A stretch of 64,000 nt of DNA from contig NZ_JANUGZ010000002.1 of assembly GCF_024753205.1 (NCBI RefSeq), forward strand, positions 62,001 to 126,000, read 5' to 3'. A program made the position numbers and the translations under genes. This DNA comes from Massilia aurea (GTDB taxonomy: Bacteria > Pseudomonadota > Gammaproteobacteria > Burkholderiales > Burkholderiaceae_D). The first letter of the stretch is position 1. Every line of letters begins with the position of its first letter. The notes beneath the pieces were generated by a model. That model saw only the letters and a program-made list of their open reading frames with translations. It was not told where the DNA came from and searched no databases. Shown here one piece after another: positions 55,248-64,000 of this stretch.

Positions 55248-55267
55248 TATACTCCAATTGGAGTATA
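55248..55267. promoter_or_regulatory. Perfect 20-bp palindromic operator upstream of the RHH regulator
   Basis: TATACTCCAATTGGAGTATA is fully self-complementary and contains TATACT, which may double as the -10. Its position directly before the regulator gene supports autorepression. Confidence 0.7.
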
Positions 55268-55333
55268 AAACTGCTTTTACAAGAGCTGATGGGCAAATTC
55301 TTTATAAAAACAGGAAAGCAACAGGCGTGACGC

Positions 55334-55357
55334 GGCCAGCCGCAGAAGCGGCTGGCC
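55334..55357 (-). terminator. Hairpin after the PHP phosphatase gene
   Basis: A perfect 10-bp stem GGCCAGCCGC/GCGGCTGGCC with a tetraloop lies 24 bp past the stop at 55381. No T-run follows on the minus strand, so termination is plausible but not certain. Confidence 0.5.
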
Positions 55358-55380
55358 GTACAGTCAAGCGCAAGGGAGGG

Positions 55381-56214
55381 TTAGAACCAGTCGTGCCAGA
55401 CCGGCGTCACGCCGGATGGCAATGGAGGCAGTTCGGCGAACTCGACCCGCGATTCGCCGGGGGCGTGGAAGTCGGTGCCGCGCGATGCCAGAAAACCATA
55501 ACGGCGCGCGACTTCGGCGTAGGTGCCGTACTGGTCCGGCGTGTGGCTGCCGGTGACCACCTCGATGGCGGTGCCGCCCAGCTGGCGGAATTCATCGAAC
55601 AGTGCACCCTGGGCCGTGTCGCTAAACCGGTAGCGCCCCGGGTGCGCGATGACGGCGATGCCGCCCGCGCCCTGGATCCAGCCCATTGCTTCGCCAAGCG
55701 TGGCCCAGCGATGCGGCACATAGCCCGGCTTGCCTTCGGTGAGGAAGCGGCGGAACACGTCGGAGGTTGTCGTGCAGACGCCGATCTCGCACAGGTAGCG
55801 CGCAAAGTGGGTGCGCGACATCAGGTCGGGATTGGCGACGTAGCGCAGCGCACCTTCATACGGTGTGGGAATGCCGGCCTGTTCGAGCTGCGCCGCCATT
55901 TCGCGGGCCCGTTTTTCCCGCCCGTTACGGGTTGCTCCCAGGCCGGCGATCAGCGCAGGGTTGTTTTCATCGACCTGCAGGCCAACGACGTGCACCGTCT
56001 CGTTGGCCCAGGTGACCGAAATCTCGACGCCCGCCACGAAACGCATGCCCAGCGCCGTGGCCGCCTGCCGCGCCGCCTTCACGCCGCTGATTTCATCATG
56101 ATCGGTCAGCGCCCATACGTTCACACCGCTCTTGCCGGCGTAAGCGGCAACGTCCGCTGGCGCAAGGACGCCGTCGGAGACATTGGAGTGGCAGTGCAGG
56201 TCGACTTTCAGCAT
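55381..56214 (-). CDS. PHP-domain 3',5'-nucleoside bisphosphate phosphatase / RNase AM-like (YciV/TrpH)
   Basis: 277 aa. PHP metal motifs DLHCHSNVSDG (7-17), LTDHDEISG, AGVEISV, IAHPGRYRF and RGTDFHAPGE are all present. The family hydrolyses the 3'-phosphate of 3',5'-nucleoside bisphosphates, and the E. coli relative also trims RNA 5' ends. It is cytosolic and uses a trinuclear metal site. It begins 43 bp after the end of the alpha/beta hydrolase gene on the same strand. Confidence 0.93.
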   Translation of the reverse strand: MLKVDLHCHSNVSDGVLAPADVAAYAGKSGVNVWALTDHDEISGVKAARQAATALGMRFVAGVEISVTWANETVHVVGLQVDENNPALIAGLGATRNGREKRAREMAAQLEQAGIPTPYEGALRYVANPDLMSRTHFARYLCEIGVCTTTSDVFRRFLTEGKPGYVPHRWATLGEAMGWIQGAGGIAVIAHPGRYRFSDTAQGALFDEFRQLGGTAIEVVTGSHTPDQYGTYAEVARRYGFLASRGTDFHAPGESRVEFAELPPLPSGVTPVWHDWF

Positions 56215-56256
56215 GGGATATTCAGCAGGCGGGATGGACGCTCCATTGTACGCGCA

Positions 56257-57144
56257 TCAATCTGCCGGCGCAGCGAGGAAGTCTTCGATCATGCGCGTCA
56301 GCAATTCCGGCTGGTCGTGGTGCAGCATGTGGCCCGCCTGCGGCACCATGCGCGCCGTGACGTGCTTCAGATAGCCCATGCGGCGGTCGACCTCGGCGCG
56401 CGCCTGCTCCTTCGCGCCCATCCAGCGCCACATATCGGTGTCCTCGGCCTCGACCCACAGCACCGGTGCGGTGATGGCCGACCACGCCGCCATCATTTCG
56501 TCGACGTGGTACAGCAGCGGGCCCGTCATCTTGTGCGCCGGATCGCCCAGAATGCGCCACTGGCCATCGCGGTCCTGCTCGGACCAGTGGGCAGCGAGAA
56601 AGCTCGAACGCTCATACGACAGGCGCGGATTGGTCTTGCGCAGGCGCGCCGCCACTTCGTCGAGGCTCGCATAGCCGCGCATCTCGGGTGGCGCGCGCAA
56701 TTCGTCGAGCCAGTTGGCCAGCCGTTTCGGATACTGGGCCGCCTTCGTGCCCGGCAGGCCGAAACCTTCCAGATTGATCAGCTTGCCGACGCGGTGGGGC
56801 CGCACGCCAGCGTACAGGCCGGCGATATTGCCGCCCATGCTGTGCCCGAGCAGGTTCACGGCCTGGTCCGGGGCAAACCGGTCGAGCAGCGCATCGAGGT
56901 CAGCCACGTAATCCGGGAACCAGTAGGTATCGGCGCCCGAACGGTCGCTGTGCCCGAAGCCGCGCCAGTCGGGTGCGATCACGTGCCAGTCGCCCGCCAG
57001 GGCATCGACAACGAACTGGAACGAGGCCGCCACGTCCATCCAGCCGTGCAGCATGAACAGCTTGGGCGCACCCTCGTTCCCCCAATGGCGCACGTGAAGG
57101 CGCAGGCCGCGCACGGTGACAAATTCTGAACGTGAAAGTTTCAT
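56257..57144 (-). CDS. Alpha/beta hydrolase
   Basis: 295 aa from MKLSRSEFVTVRGLRLHVRHWG, with GAGG 4 nt before the ATG. The oxyanion region FMLHGWMDVAASFQ, nucleophile elbow LLGHSMGGNIAG, and catalytic His in VPQAGHMLHHDQPELL show an active hydrolase, possibly of the epoxide hydrolase/esterase group; DWRGFGHSDR is typical. The substrate is unknown. It is divergent from the gamma carbonic anhydrase gene and lies upstream of the PHP phosphatase. Confidence 0.87.
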   Translation of the reverse strand: MKLSRSEFVTVRGLRLHVRHWGNEGAPKLFMLHGWMDVAASFQFVVDALAGDWHVIAPDWRGFGHSDRSGADTYWFPDYVADLDALLDRFAPDQAVNLLGHSMGGNIAGLYAGVRPHRVGKLINLEGFGLPGTKAAQYPKRLANWLDELRAPPEMRGYASLDEVAARLRKTNPRLSYERSSFLAAHWSEQDRDGQWRILGDPAHKMTGPLLYHVDEMMAAWSAITAPVLWVEAEDTDMWRWMGAKEQARAEVDRRMGYLKHVTARMVPQAGHMLHHDQPELLTRMIEDFLAAPAD

Positions 57145-57307
57145 GAGGCCTCGAAAAAAGTACGATCGTTCAGGCAATTATATCGCCGGCCCGTTGAATT
57201 CGCGCAGCGTGGCCCCATCTGCCGGTCTTCGGGCGATGGCGAAGCCGGCGCTGCCCGGGGCATGGGGCGGTAAAATAGCGCCATTCCAACCTTCTGCGAG
57301 CGCATCC
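57145..57307 (+). promoter_or_regulatory. Divergent promoter region, alpha/beta hydrolase / gamma carbonic anhydrase
   Basis: GCGGTAAAATA (57268-57278) contains a TAAAAT -10 for the plus-strand gene with a leader of about 25 nt. The identical 11-mer occurs before mutS. Confidence 0.5.
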
Positions 57308-57832
57308 ATGGCCATTTACCAGCTGGGCGAACATGCACCCGAGATCGATCCGTCGGCGTTTGTCGCCGATTCGGCCACGCTGATCGGCAAGGTCACGCTG
57401 GCGGCCAACACGTCGGTGTGGTTCGGGGCCACGCTGCGGGGCGACAACGAACGCATCACCATTGGCGAAAACAGCAATGTGCAGGAAGGCACGGTGATGC
57501 ATACCGATATGGGCTATCCGCTCGACATCGGCCAGGGCGTGACGATCGGCCACCAGGCCATGCTGCACGGTTGCATGGTCGGCGACGGCTCGCTGATCGG
57601 CATCGGCGCGGTGATCCTCAACGGCGCCCGCATCGGCAAGGGTTGCCTGGTCGGCGCCGGCGCGCTGGTCACCGAGAACAAGACATTTCCCGATCACTCA
57701 CTGATCCTGGGTTCGCCCGCGAAAGTGGTGCGGACACTGACACAAGAAGACCTGCTGCGCCTGCAGGGCAATGCCGCGAGCTATGTCGCGCGAGGCCAGC
57801 TATTCAATACACAGCTAAAGAGAATCGGATAA
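57308..57832 (+). CDS. Gamma carbonic anhydrase-family protein
   Basis: 174 aa from MAIYQLGEHAPEID. A left-handed beta-helix is visible as hexapeptide repeats (IGKVTLAANTSVWFGATLRGDNERITIGENSNVQEGTVMH...). The three zinc-type His fall in TVMHTD and IGHQAMLHGC, and Arg/Asp/Gln of RGDNE..NVQEG match the active-site set. Many family members have weak or no carbonic anhydrase activity. It is followed after 3 bp by hslO, so the two form an operon. Confidence 0.93.
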   Translation: MAIYQLGEHAPEIDPSAFVADSATLIGKVTLAANTSVWFGATLRGDNERITIGENSNVQEGTVMHTDMGYPLDIGQGVTIGHQAMLHGCMVGDGSLIGIGAVILNGARIGKGCLVGAGALVTENKTFPDHSLILGSPAKVVRTLTQEDLLRLQGNAASYVARGQLFNTQLKRIG

Positions 57833-57835
57833 AGA

Positions 57836-58816
57836 ATGACGACACCAGACACCACGCTTGACATCACGAGCACCACCGGCGACACGCTGCAAAAATTCAT
57901 CTTCGACAACGCCGCCGTGCGCGGCGAGCTGGTCGAAATTTCCGACACCTGGCGCGAGATCCAGGCCCGTCACGGCTATCCGAAAGCGGTGCGCTCGGTG
58001 CTGGGCGAAATGGTGGCCGCCTGCGCCCTGCTGTCGGCCAACCTCAAGTTCAACGGCTCGATCGTGATGCAGATTCACGGCGATGGCCCGGTGCGCCTGC
58101 TCGTCGTCGAATGCGACGCCGACCTGCGCATGCGCGCCACGGCCAAGCTGGCGCCGGACGTCGACGTCACCGACGACGCGACACTCGGCCAGCTGGTCAA
58201 TGTGCAAGGCACGGGCCGCTTCGTGATCACGCTCGACCCGCTCGAAAAGATGCCGGGCCAGCAGCCTTACCAGGGCATCGTGCCGCTGGACGGCGACGAC
58301 GTCGCCACCGTCATCGAAAACTACATGCTGCGCTCGGAACAGCTCGACACGCGCCTGTGGGTCGCGGCCGACGACAAGGTGGCGCGCGGCATGCTGCTGC
58401 AAAAGCTGCCACGTCACAGCGGCGCCGAAGACCAGACCAAGCAGGCATCCGAAGCGGAAGACCTGGAAACCTGGAACCGCGCTGCCGCGCTGGGCGGCAC
58501 GCTCAAGCACGAAGAGCTGCTGTCGACCGACATCTCGACGCTGCTGCACCGCCTGTTCTGGGAAGAGACGATCCGCGTGTTCGATCCGATGCACCCGCAG
58601 TTCCACTGCAGCTGCAACCGCGAAAAGGTCGGCAACATGCTCAAGATGCTGGGCCAGCAGGAGGTGGAAACGGCGCTGGACGAGCTGGGCGAACTGGGCA
58701 TCAACTGCGATTTCTGCGGCAAGCACTACTCGTTCGACAAGGTCGATTGCGCGCAGCTGTTTGCCGTCGATACCGCAGCCCAGACCTTGATTCCGCCGAG
58801 CGGCAGCACGCACTAA
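57836..58816 (+). CDS. hslO: Redox-regulated chaperone Hsp33
   Basis: 326 aa. The N-terminal substrate-binding fold (FIFDNAAVRGELVEISDTW, HGYPKAVRSVLGEMVAACALLSANLKF) is followed by the linker and the C-terminal zinc redox switch CSCNRE..CDFCGKHYSFD (CxC and CxxC, about 260-295). Oxidation releases zinc, unfolds the linker and activates the holdase in the cytosol. It is slightly longer than E. coli Hsp33 because of an acidic insert (GAEDQTKQASEAED). It pairs with the upstream gamma carbonic anhydrase-like gene. Confidence 0.96.
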   Translation: MTTPDTTLDITSTTGDTLQKFIFDNAAVRGELVEISDTWREIQARHGYPKAVRSVLGEMVAACALLSANLKFNGSIVMQIHGDGPVRLLVVECDADLRMRATAKLAPDVDVTDDATLGQLVNVQGTGRFVITLDPLEKMPGQQPYQGIVPLDGDDVATVIENYMLRSEQLDTRLWVAADDKVARGMLLQKLPRHSGAEDQTKQASEAEDLETWNRAAALGGTLKHEELLSTDISTLLHRLFWEETIRVFDPMHPQFHCSCNREKVGNMLKMLGQQEVETALDELGELGINCDFCGKHYSFDKVDCAQLFAVDTAAQTLIPPSGSTH

Positions 58817-58843
58817 AGCAATGTCCTGAAGCGCCGTAGTCCA

Positions 58844-59242
58844 TCAGGGCTGCGGCGCCATCCACACCAGATTCCACAGATGACCATCGAGGTCTTCGAA
58901 TCCCTGGTCGACCATGAAACCGTGGTCTTCCAGCGGATGCGGAATACGGGCGCCCGCAGCGCGCGCCCGGGCGATCAGTCCTTCGAGTTCTTCGCGGCTC
59001 TCGCAACTCAGGCAAATAATCACCTCGTTGGCCTGATGCGCCGACGCCACGGGTTTATCGATCAGCGAAGCGAAGAAGGCCTCGGTCATCAGCATGGCGT
59101 GGATGCAGTCGTCGACGACGACCATGTAGGCCGTGTTGTCGCTACTGTATTGCGGCTTGAAGTGAAAGCCAAGGCCGGCAAAGAATGCCTTGGACCGGTC
59201 CAGATCGCTGACCGCAAGGTTGAAGATGACCTGATTGTTCAT
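58844..59242 (-). CDS. VOC (glyoxalase/bleomycin-resistance fold) family protein
   Basis: 132 aa from MNNQVIFNLAVSDLDRSKAFF (59242), with TGGAG upstream. Paired beta-alpha-beta-beta-beta modules end in FEDLDGHLWNLVWM, the usual VOC metal-ligand strand. GFMVDQGFEDLDGHLW and the Lys/Met-rich first module are close to small lactoylglutathione lyase-like proteins of unknown activity. The longer upstream frame has no support. It converges on hslO, with the two stops 27 bp apart, and diverges from dps. Confidence 0.88.
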   Translation of the reverse strand: MNNQVIFNLAVSDLDRSKAFFAGLGFHFKPQYSSDNTAYMVVVDDCIHAMLMTEAFFASLIDKPVASAHQANEVIICLSCESREELEGLIARARAAGARIPHPLEDHGFMVDQGFEDLDGHLWNLVWMAPQP

Positions 59243-59478
59243 GATGGCTCCAGTCTGACAAACGATGGGATCACGCATCCATGCCACGCACCGTGGCGCA
59301 CTTTCATCGACACACCCTCGAAGGTAGCAGCGTTGCGCGCCCCTGTATTGCCCCGATTTCAGGAATTCATGCGGACTTCGACTTTTTGCGCGAAGTGATA
59401 AGCTGATGTTTGTTTGATACTGTTGCATTTTCAGACAGTGGCACCAAATACATCTCACTGACTAATGGAGAAATACAC

Positions 59479-59994
59479 ATGAACATCGATATTGGCATCA
59501 ACACCGAAGACCGCGCAAAAATCGTCGAATCGCTCTCGACCGTCCTGGCCGACAGCTACATGCTGTACCTGAAGACCCACAACTTCCACTGGAACGTGAC
59601 CGGTCCGATGTTCCAGACCCTGCACGTGATGTTCCAGGAGCAGTACACCGAACTGTGGACCGCACTGGACGATATCGCCGAGCGTATCCGCGCACTGGGC
59701 CACTTCGCACCAGGCACCTACAAGCGTTATGTGGAACTGTCGACCATCACCGAAGAAACCGACGTGCCGTCGGCCAAAGAGATGATCCGTCAACTGGTCG
59801 AAGGCCAGGAAGCCGTGATCCGCACCGCGCGCGCTGCCGTGCGTATTGCTGACGAAATCGACGATTTCCCGACCGCCGACATGCTGTCGACCCGCATGGA
59901 AGTGCACGAGAAAAATGCATGGATGCTGCGCGCATTCCTGGAGCAAGGCGCAGGCCACGAGCAGGGCGACGCATCGTCGCAGTCGAAAGAGTAA
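59479..59994 (+). CDS. dps: DNA-binding ferritin-like protein Dps
   Basis: 171 aa from MNIDIGINTEDRAKI (59479), with GGAGA 8 nt upstream. The dodecamer ferroxidase site at subunit interfaces is seen in KTHNFHWNVTGPMFQTLHVMFQEQYTELWTALDDIAERIR (His, His, Asp, Glu ligands). The C-terminal tail is HEQGDASSQSKE and the N-terminus lacks a Lys-rich extension, so strong DNA binding is uncertain. It stores iron using peroxide and protects DNA in stress and stationary phase. Monocistronic; the 230-bp upstream region holds GATACT as a weak -10 candidate. Confidence 0.95.
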   Translation: MNIDIGINTEDRAKIVESLSTVLADSYMLYLKTHNFHWNVTGPMFQTLHVMFQEQYTELWTALDDIAERIRALGHFAPGTYKRYVELSTITEETDVPSAKEMIRQLVEGQEAVIRTARAAVRIADEIDDFPTADMLSTRMEVHEKNAWMLRAFLEQGAGHEQGDASSQSKE

Positions 59995-60002
59995 GCATTA
60001 AC

Positions 60003-60020
60003 GCGGCCTTTGCAGGCCGC
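60003..60020 (+). terminator. Hairpin after dps
   Basis: GCGGCCT-TTGC-AGGCCGC forms a 7-bp stem 9 bp after the stop. The following sequence TGTAG lacks a T-run, so it is a weak terminator candidate. Confidence 0.5.
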
Positions 60021-60050
60021 TGTAGTCGCGCTCAATGAGTTAGCGTAGAA

Positions 60051-60157
60051 ACGTCGTTCCAGCGAAGGCTGGAACCCAAGCACGTCGCGCAGCCGGTAAC
60101 CTTAAAAGTAACTGGTCTGCATGCAAACTTGGGTTCCCGCCTTCGCGGGAACGACGT
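60051..60157. repeat. Inverted palindromic repeat, GTCGTTCC..GGAACGAC type
   Basis: The arm ACGTCGTTCCAGCGAAGG (from 60051) is matched by an inverted arm ending CGGGAACGACGT at 60157; each arm also folds on itself (TTCC..GGAA). The about 50 bp between the arms are unique. This is a typical dispersed intergenic repeat of Oxalobacteraceae-like genomes, here between dps and the next convergent gene. Confidence 0.7.
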
Positions 60158-60182
60158 TTTTTTGTGTGCGTGGCGAAGCGTC

Positions 60183-60458
60183 TTACTTCCCGCCACTCAT
60201 GTGCAGGTCGACGACCTTCATGATCTCGAGCGTGAGATCCATATCGAACTCCCCTGCCGTCATTGCCGCCTGCAGCGCGTCGCGCGGCATGCCCACGCTG
60301 GCAGCCAGTTCGCCCAGGGCGGGCGCTTGCGCCACTGCCTGCAGGGCTGCGGTAATCACGGCGCCATCGCCATCTTCGAACGCTTCGGCCAGGCAGTCTG
60401 CGATCGCGTCGAGCGAATCGAGGCTGGCGGGATCGATCGGGGTAGTTTCTTCGGTCAT
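60183..60458 (-). CDS. Orphan addiction-module-antidote-like small protein
   Basis: 91 aa. The segment DAIADCLAEAFEDGDGAVITAALQAVAQAPALGELAASVGMPRDALQAAM followed by LTLEIMKVV has the layout of antidote proteins of the HigA-like TIGR02684 family (helix-turn-helix with GM.RD.L). No adjacent toxin gene exists: ftsB lies 10 bp upstream on the same strand and a repeat lies downstream. It is therefore cotranscribed with ftsB, and a regulatory or unknown function is possible. Recognition is by pattern only. Confidence 0.7.
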   Translation of the reverse strand: MTEETTPIDPASLDSLDAIADCLAEAFEDGDGAVITAALQAVAQAPALGELAASVGMPRDALQAAMTAGEFDMDLTLEIMKVVDLHMSGGK

Positions 60459-60468
60459 GTTGATAGGT

Positions 60469-60828
60469 TCAGTGTGCGGCAGCGCCGGTGGGCTTGGCGC
60501 CCGGTTTCGGCGGCGGTGGTGGTGGCGGCACGGTCATCGATTCGACCGGGATTTCATTCTTGCGCAGCACCTGCACGAAAATCTCGTTCTGCTTGATCAT
60601 GCCCAGGTCGTAGCGCGCACGCTCTTCGACGGCGCCCGTACCTTCGGTCAGGTCATCGACTTCGGAATCGAGCTTGCTGTTGCGCGCGGCGAGCTGCTCG
60701 GTCTTGATGCGCGTGGTTTCAACCTGGTTCTGCATGTCGGCCACGGACAGCCAGCCGCCTTTGCCAAGCCAGAGGGGATACTGGATCAGCACGAGCAGAA
60801 CGGCCAGGGCAATCGTGATCAGGCGCAT
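60469..60828 (-). CDS. ftsB: Cell division protein FtsB
   Basis: 119 aa. A single N-terminal membrane segment (about 3-17) and a coiled coil ([28 protein letters not shown]) are followed by the conserved [26 protein letters not shown] of FtsB. It joins FtsL and FtsQ in the divisome. The family usually ends after this motif; here a tail with seven consecutive Pro ([11 protein letters not shown]) is appended. It lies 74 bp downstream of eno in the conserved eno-ftsB order. Confidence 0.93.
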   Translation of the reverse strand: MRLITIALAVLLVLIQYPLWLGKGGWLSVADMQNQVETTRIKTEQLAARNSKLDSEVDDLTEGTGAVEERARYDLGMIKQNEIFVQVLRKNEIPVESMTVPPPPPPPKPGAKPTGAAAH

Positions 60829-60902
60829 GGTGAAAAACGAAGGAGATGAAAAAGCCGACGCGCGGGTGGGATGGTCCCATCCCGCGCGCCGGCCCCAGGG
60901 GA

Positions 60903-62269
<1,367 letters not shown>

Positions 62270-62286
62270 CATCCAAACCTGAACGG

Positions 62287-63141
62287 TTACTTGAAGTCGA
62301 ATTCCAGGAACGGCGACTTCTTGACGACGCGGTCGATCTCGACCAGGGTCGTCAGGAGCTCTTTCATGCGCGCCAGCGGCACCGCGTTCGGGCCATCCGA
62401 CATCGCATTGGCCGGATCCGGGTGCGTTTCCATGAACAGGCCGGCAATGCCCGACGCCACGGCGGCGCGCGACAGCACAGGGATGTGCTCGCGCTGGCCG
62501 CCCGACGACGTGCCCTGCCCGCCCGGCAGCTGCACCGAGTGGGTCGCATCGAACACCACCGGGCAGTTCGATTCGCGCATGATGGCCAGGCCACGCATGT
62601 CCGACACCAGGTTGTTGTAGCCGAACGAGGCGCCGCGCTCGCAGGCCATGAAATTGTCTTCTTCGAGGCCGGCGTCGCGCGCAGCGGCGCGCGCCTTGTC
62701 GATGACGTTCTTCATGTCGCCCGGGGCCAGGAACTGGCCCTTCTTGATATTGACCGGCTTGCCCGAACGCGCGCAGGCGTTGATGAAGTCGGTCTGGCGG
62801 CACAGGAACGCCGGCGTTTGCAGCACGTCGACGATGCTCGCGACATGCGGGATCATCTCGGCATCGTGCACGTCGGTCAGCACCGGCACGCCGATTTCGC
62901 GGCGCACGTCGGCCAGGATCTCGAGGCCTTTCTCGATGCCGGGACCACGGAACGATTTGCCCGACGAGCGATTGGCCTTGTCGAACGACGATTTGTAGAT
63001 GAACGGAATACCCAGTGCCGCGGTGATTTCCTTGAGCGTGCCCGCCGTGTCCATCGCCATCTGGCGCGATTCGATCACGCAGGTGCCGGCGATCAGAAAG
63101 ATCGGGTGCTCGAGGCCGACGTCGAATCCGGCGAGTTTCAT
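62287..63141 (-). CDS. kdsA: 3-deoxy-8-phosphooctulonate synthase (KDO8P synthase)
   Basis: 284 aa. Landmarks: [91 protein letters not shown] and [17 protein letters not shown]. It condenses phosphoenolpyruvate with arabinose 5-phosphate to make KDO 8-phosphate for lipopolysaccharide. The residue before AMD is Met, not the metal-binding Cys region of metal-dependent forms as far as I can align by eye, so metal dependence is open. The ATG overlaps the pyrG stop (ATGA). Confidence 0.97.
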   Translation of the reverse strand: MKLAGFDVGLEHPIFLIAGTCVIESRQMAMDTAGTLKEITAALGIPFIYKSSFDKANRSSGKSFRGPGIEKGLEILADVRREIGVPVLTDVHDAEMIPHVASIVDVLQTPAFLCRQTDFINACARSGKPVNIKKGQFLAPGDMKNVIDKARAAARDAGLEEDNFMACERGASFGYNNLVSDMRGLAIMRESNCPVVFDATHSVQLPGGQGTSSGGQREHIPVLSRAAVASGIAGLFMETHPDPANAMSDGPNAVPLARMKELLTTLVEIDRVVKKSPFLEFDFK

Positions 63142-64000
63142 GCTGCGTCTCCTTGGAGTGCTGGTGCGGCCAGTTCAACGTTGGCGGCAGTGTTGGTGTT
63201 CGATGCCTGGTGCGCCAGGGCGGCCTTGATGAACGACGTGAACAGCGGGTGGCCGTTACGCGGCGTCGACTTGAACTCCGGGTGGAACTGCACGCCCATA
63301 TACCATGGGTGCGAGTTCGCGCCGGTGCGTGGCAGTTCCATGATTTCGCACAGGTCTTCGTTCGGCGTACGTGCCGACACGGTCAGGCCAGCAGCCTCGA
63401 CCTTTGGCAGGTAGTGGTTGTTGCCTTCGTAGCGGTGACGGTGACGCTCGGTGACGACGTTGCCGTAGATTTCGGCGGCCAGCGTACCCGGGTTGACAGC
63501 GCAGGTCTGCGCGCCCAGGCGCATCGTGCCGCCCAGGTTCGAGTTGGTGTCGCGCTTTTCGACCTTGCCGTCGTGGTTCTGCCACTCGGTGATCAGGGCC
63601 ACGACCGGCTGGTCGGTTTCCGGATCGAATTCGGTCGAGTTGGCGTTGGCCAGGCCCGCCATATTGCGTGCGTACTCGATCAGCGCGACCTGCATACCGA
63701 GGCAAATGCCCAGGTACGGGATCTTGTTTTCGCGGGCATAGCGGGCAGCGGCGATCTTGCCTTCGACGCCGCGCTTGCCGAAGCCGCCCGGCACCAGGAT
63801 CGCATCGTACTTGGCCAGGTGGTCGCAGCCACGGGTTTCGATTTCTTCGGAGTCGAGGTACTCGATGTTGACGCGGCTTTCGGTGTGGATGCCGGCGTGG
63901 CGCAGCGCTTCGGTCAGCGACTTGTACGACTCGATCAGGTCGACGTACTTGCCGACCATGCCGATCGTGACTTCGTGCTTCGGATTCTCGAGCGTGTGAA
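63138..64000 (-). CDS. pyrG: CTP synthase, C-terminal part (cut by window edge)
   Basis: The frame is open to base 64000, giving about 286 codons of the C-terminal end. The end of the synthase domain linker ([20 protein letters not shown]) leads into the class I glutamine amidotransferase domain with nucleophile Cys in [40 protein letters not shown] and the His-Glu pair in [10 protein letters not shown]. It aminates UTP to CTP using glutamine. The final ~35 residues ([19 protein letters not shown]...) are a variable tail. Its stop overlaps the kdsA start. The apparent Met at 63959 is internal, not the gene start. Confidence 0.96.
   Translation of the reverse strand, partial: HTLENPKHEVTIGMVGKYVDLIESYKSLTEALRHAGIHTESRVNIEYLDSEEIETRGCDHLAKYDAILVPGGFGKRGVEGKIAAARYARENKIPYLGICLGMQVALIEYARNMAGLANANSTEFDPETDQPVVALITEWQNHDGKVEKRDTNSNLGGTMRLGAQTCAVNPGTLAAEIYGNVVTERHRHRYEGNNHYLPKVEAAGLTVSARTPNEDLCEIMELPRTGANSHPWYMGVQFHPEFKSTPRNGHPLFTSFIKAALAHQASNTNTAANVELAAPALQGDAA

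Overview
The window is a dense, GC-rich (roughly 60-65% by eye) bacterial chromosome segment with short intergenic gaps. Gene content and order point to a betaproteobacterium of the Burkholderiales, most likely Oxalobacteraceae of the Massilia/Telluria/Duganella type. The pointers are pyrG-kdsA-eno-ftsB, dapA-bamC, a tandem cphA'-cphA cyanophycin locus, ahpC-ahpF, and a sugar transferase of the kind linked to PEP-CTERM/exosortase exopolysaccharide systems. The family assignment is inference from gene content; no rRNA, tRNA, CRISPR array, insertion sequence or prophage was recognised.

Layout. 1-3.5 kb: the 5' end of leuC (cut by the left edge) and a cheZ-cheA pair. 3.8-7.1 kb: universal stress protein, orphan LuxR-type response regulator, FNR-like regulator, secreted protein. 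7.2-14.7 kb: a five-gene DNA repair operon, recQ-exonuclease-ATP-dependent ligase-Lhr helicase-PdeM, nearly every junction overlapping. 15-17.5 kb: ahpC-ahpF with a hairpin between them and an OxyR-like promoter. 17.6-23.8 kb: a sensory operon (CHASE3-GAF hybrid kinase with three receivers, CheR, CheB, REC-kinase) in which all four genes overlap by ATGA and no chemoreceptor is present. 23.9-31.7 kb: UvrA2-like protein, phytanoyl-CoA dioxygenase-like enzyme, three glycosyltransferases, general stress flavoprotein. 31.8-39.7 kb: cyanophycin locus, with an ABC exporter-like protein plus DUF1854 protein on one strand and a degenerate CphA' followed by a canonical CphA on the other. 39.8-41.5 kb: MaoC-like protein and an orphan XRE regulator in a lower-GC patch.

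41.8-64 kb is mostly core: mutS with a degenerate phosphoesterase-like protein, slyD, roxA and a companion, an Ala-rich lipoprotein, bamC-dapA, a methyltransferase, a site-2 protease, a YciO/Sua5 protein, htpX, a PHB-depolymerase-like esterase with a ribbon-helix-helix regulator, a PHP phosphatase, an alpha/beta hydrolase, gamma carbonic anhydrase with hslO (Hsp33), a VOC protein, dps, an orphan antidote-like protein, and ftsB-eno-kdsA-pyrG running off the right edge.

The genes fall into functional modules. Oxidative and stress defence includes AhpCF, Dps, Hsp33, Usp, HtpX and the repair operon. Nitrogen/carbon storage includes cyanophycin synthesis and a PHB-type esterase. Signalling includes the coupled kinase-CheR-CheB module and a cheZA fragment. 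Surface or small-molecule glycosylation is represented by the three glycosyltransferases. The least-explained parts are the cyanophycin-associated ABC/DUF1854 pair, the receptor-less CheR/CheB operon, and the glycosyltransferase-dioxygenase-UvrA2 cluster.
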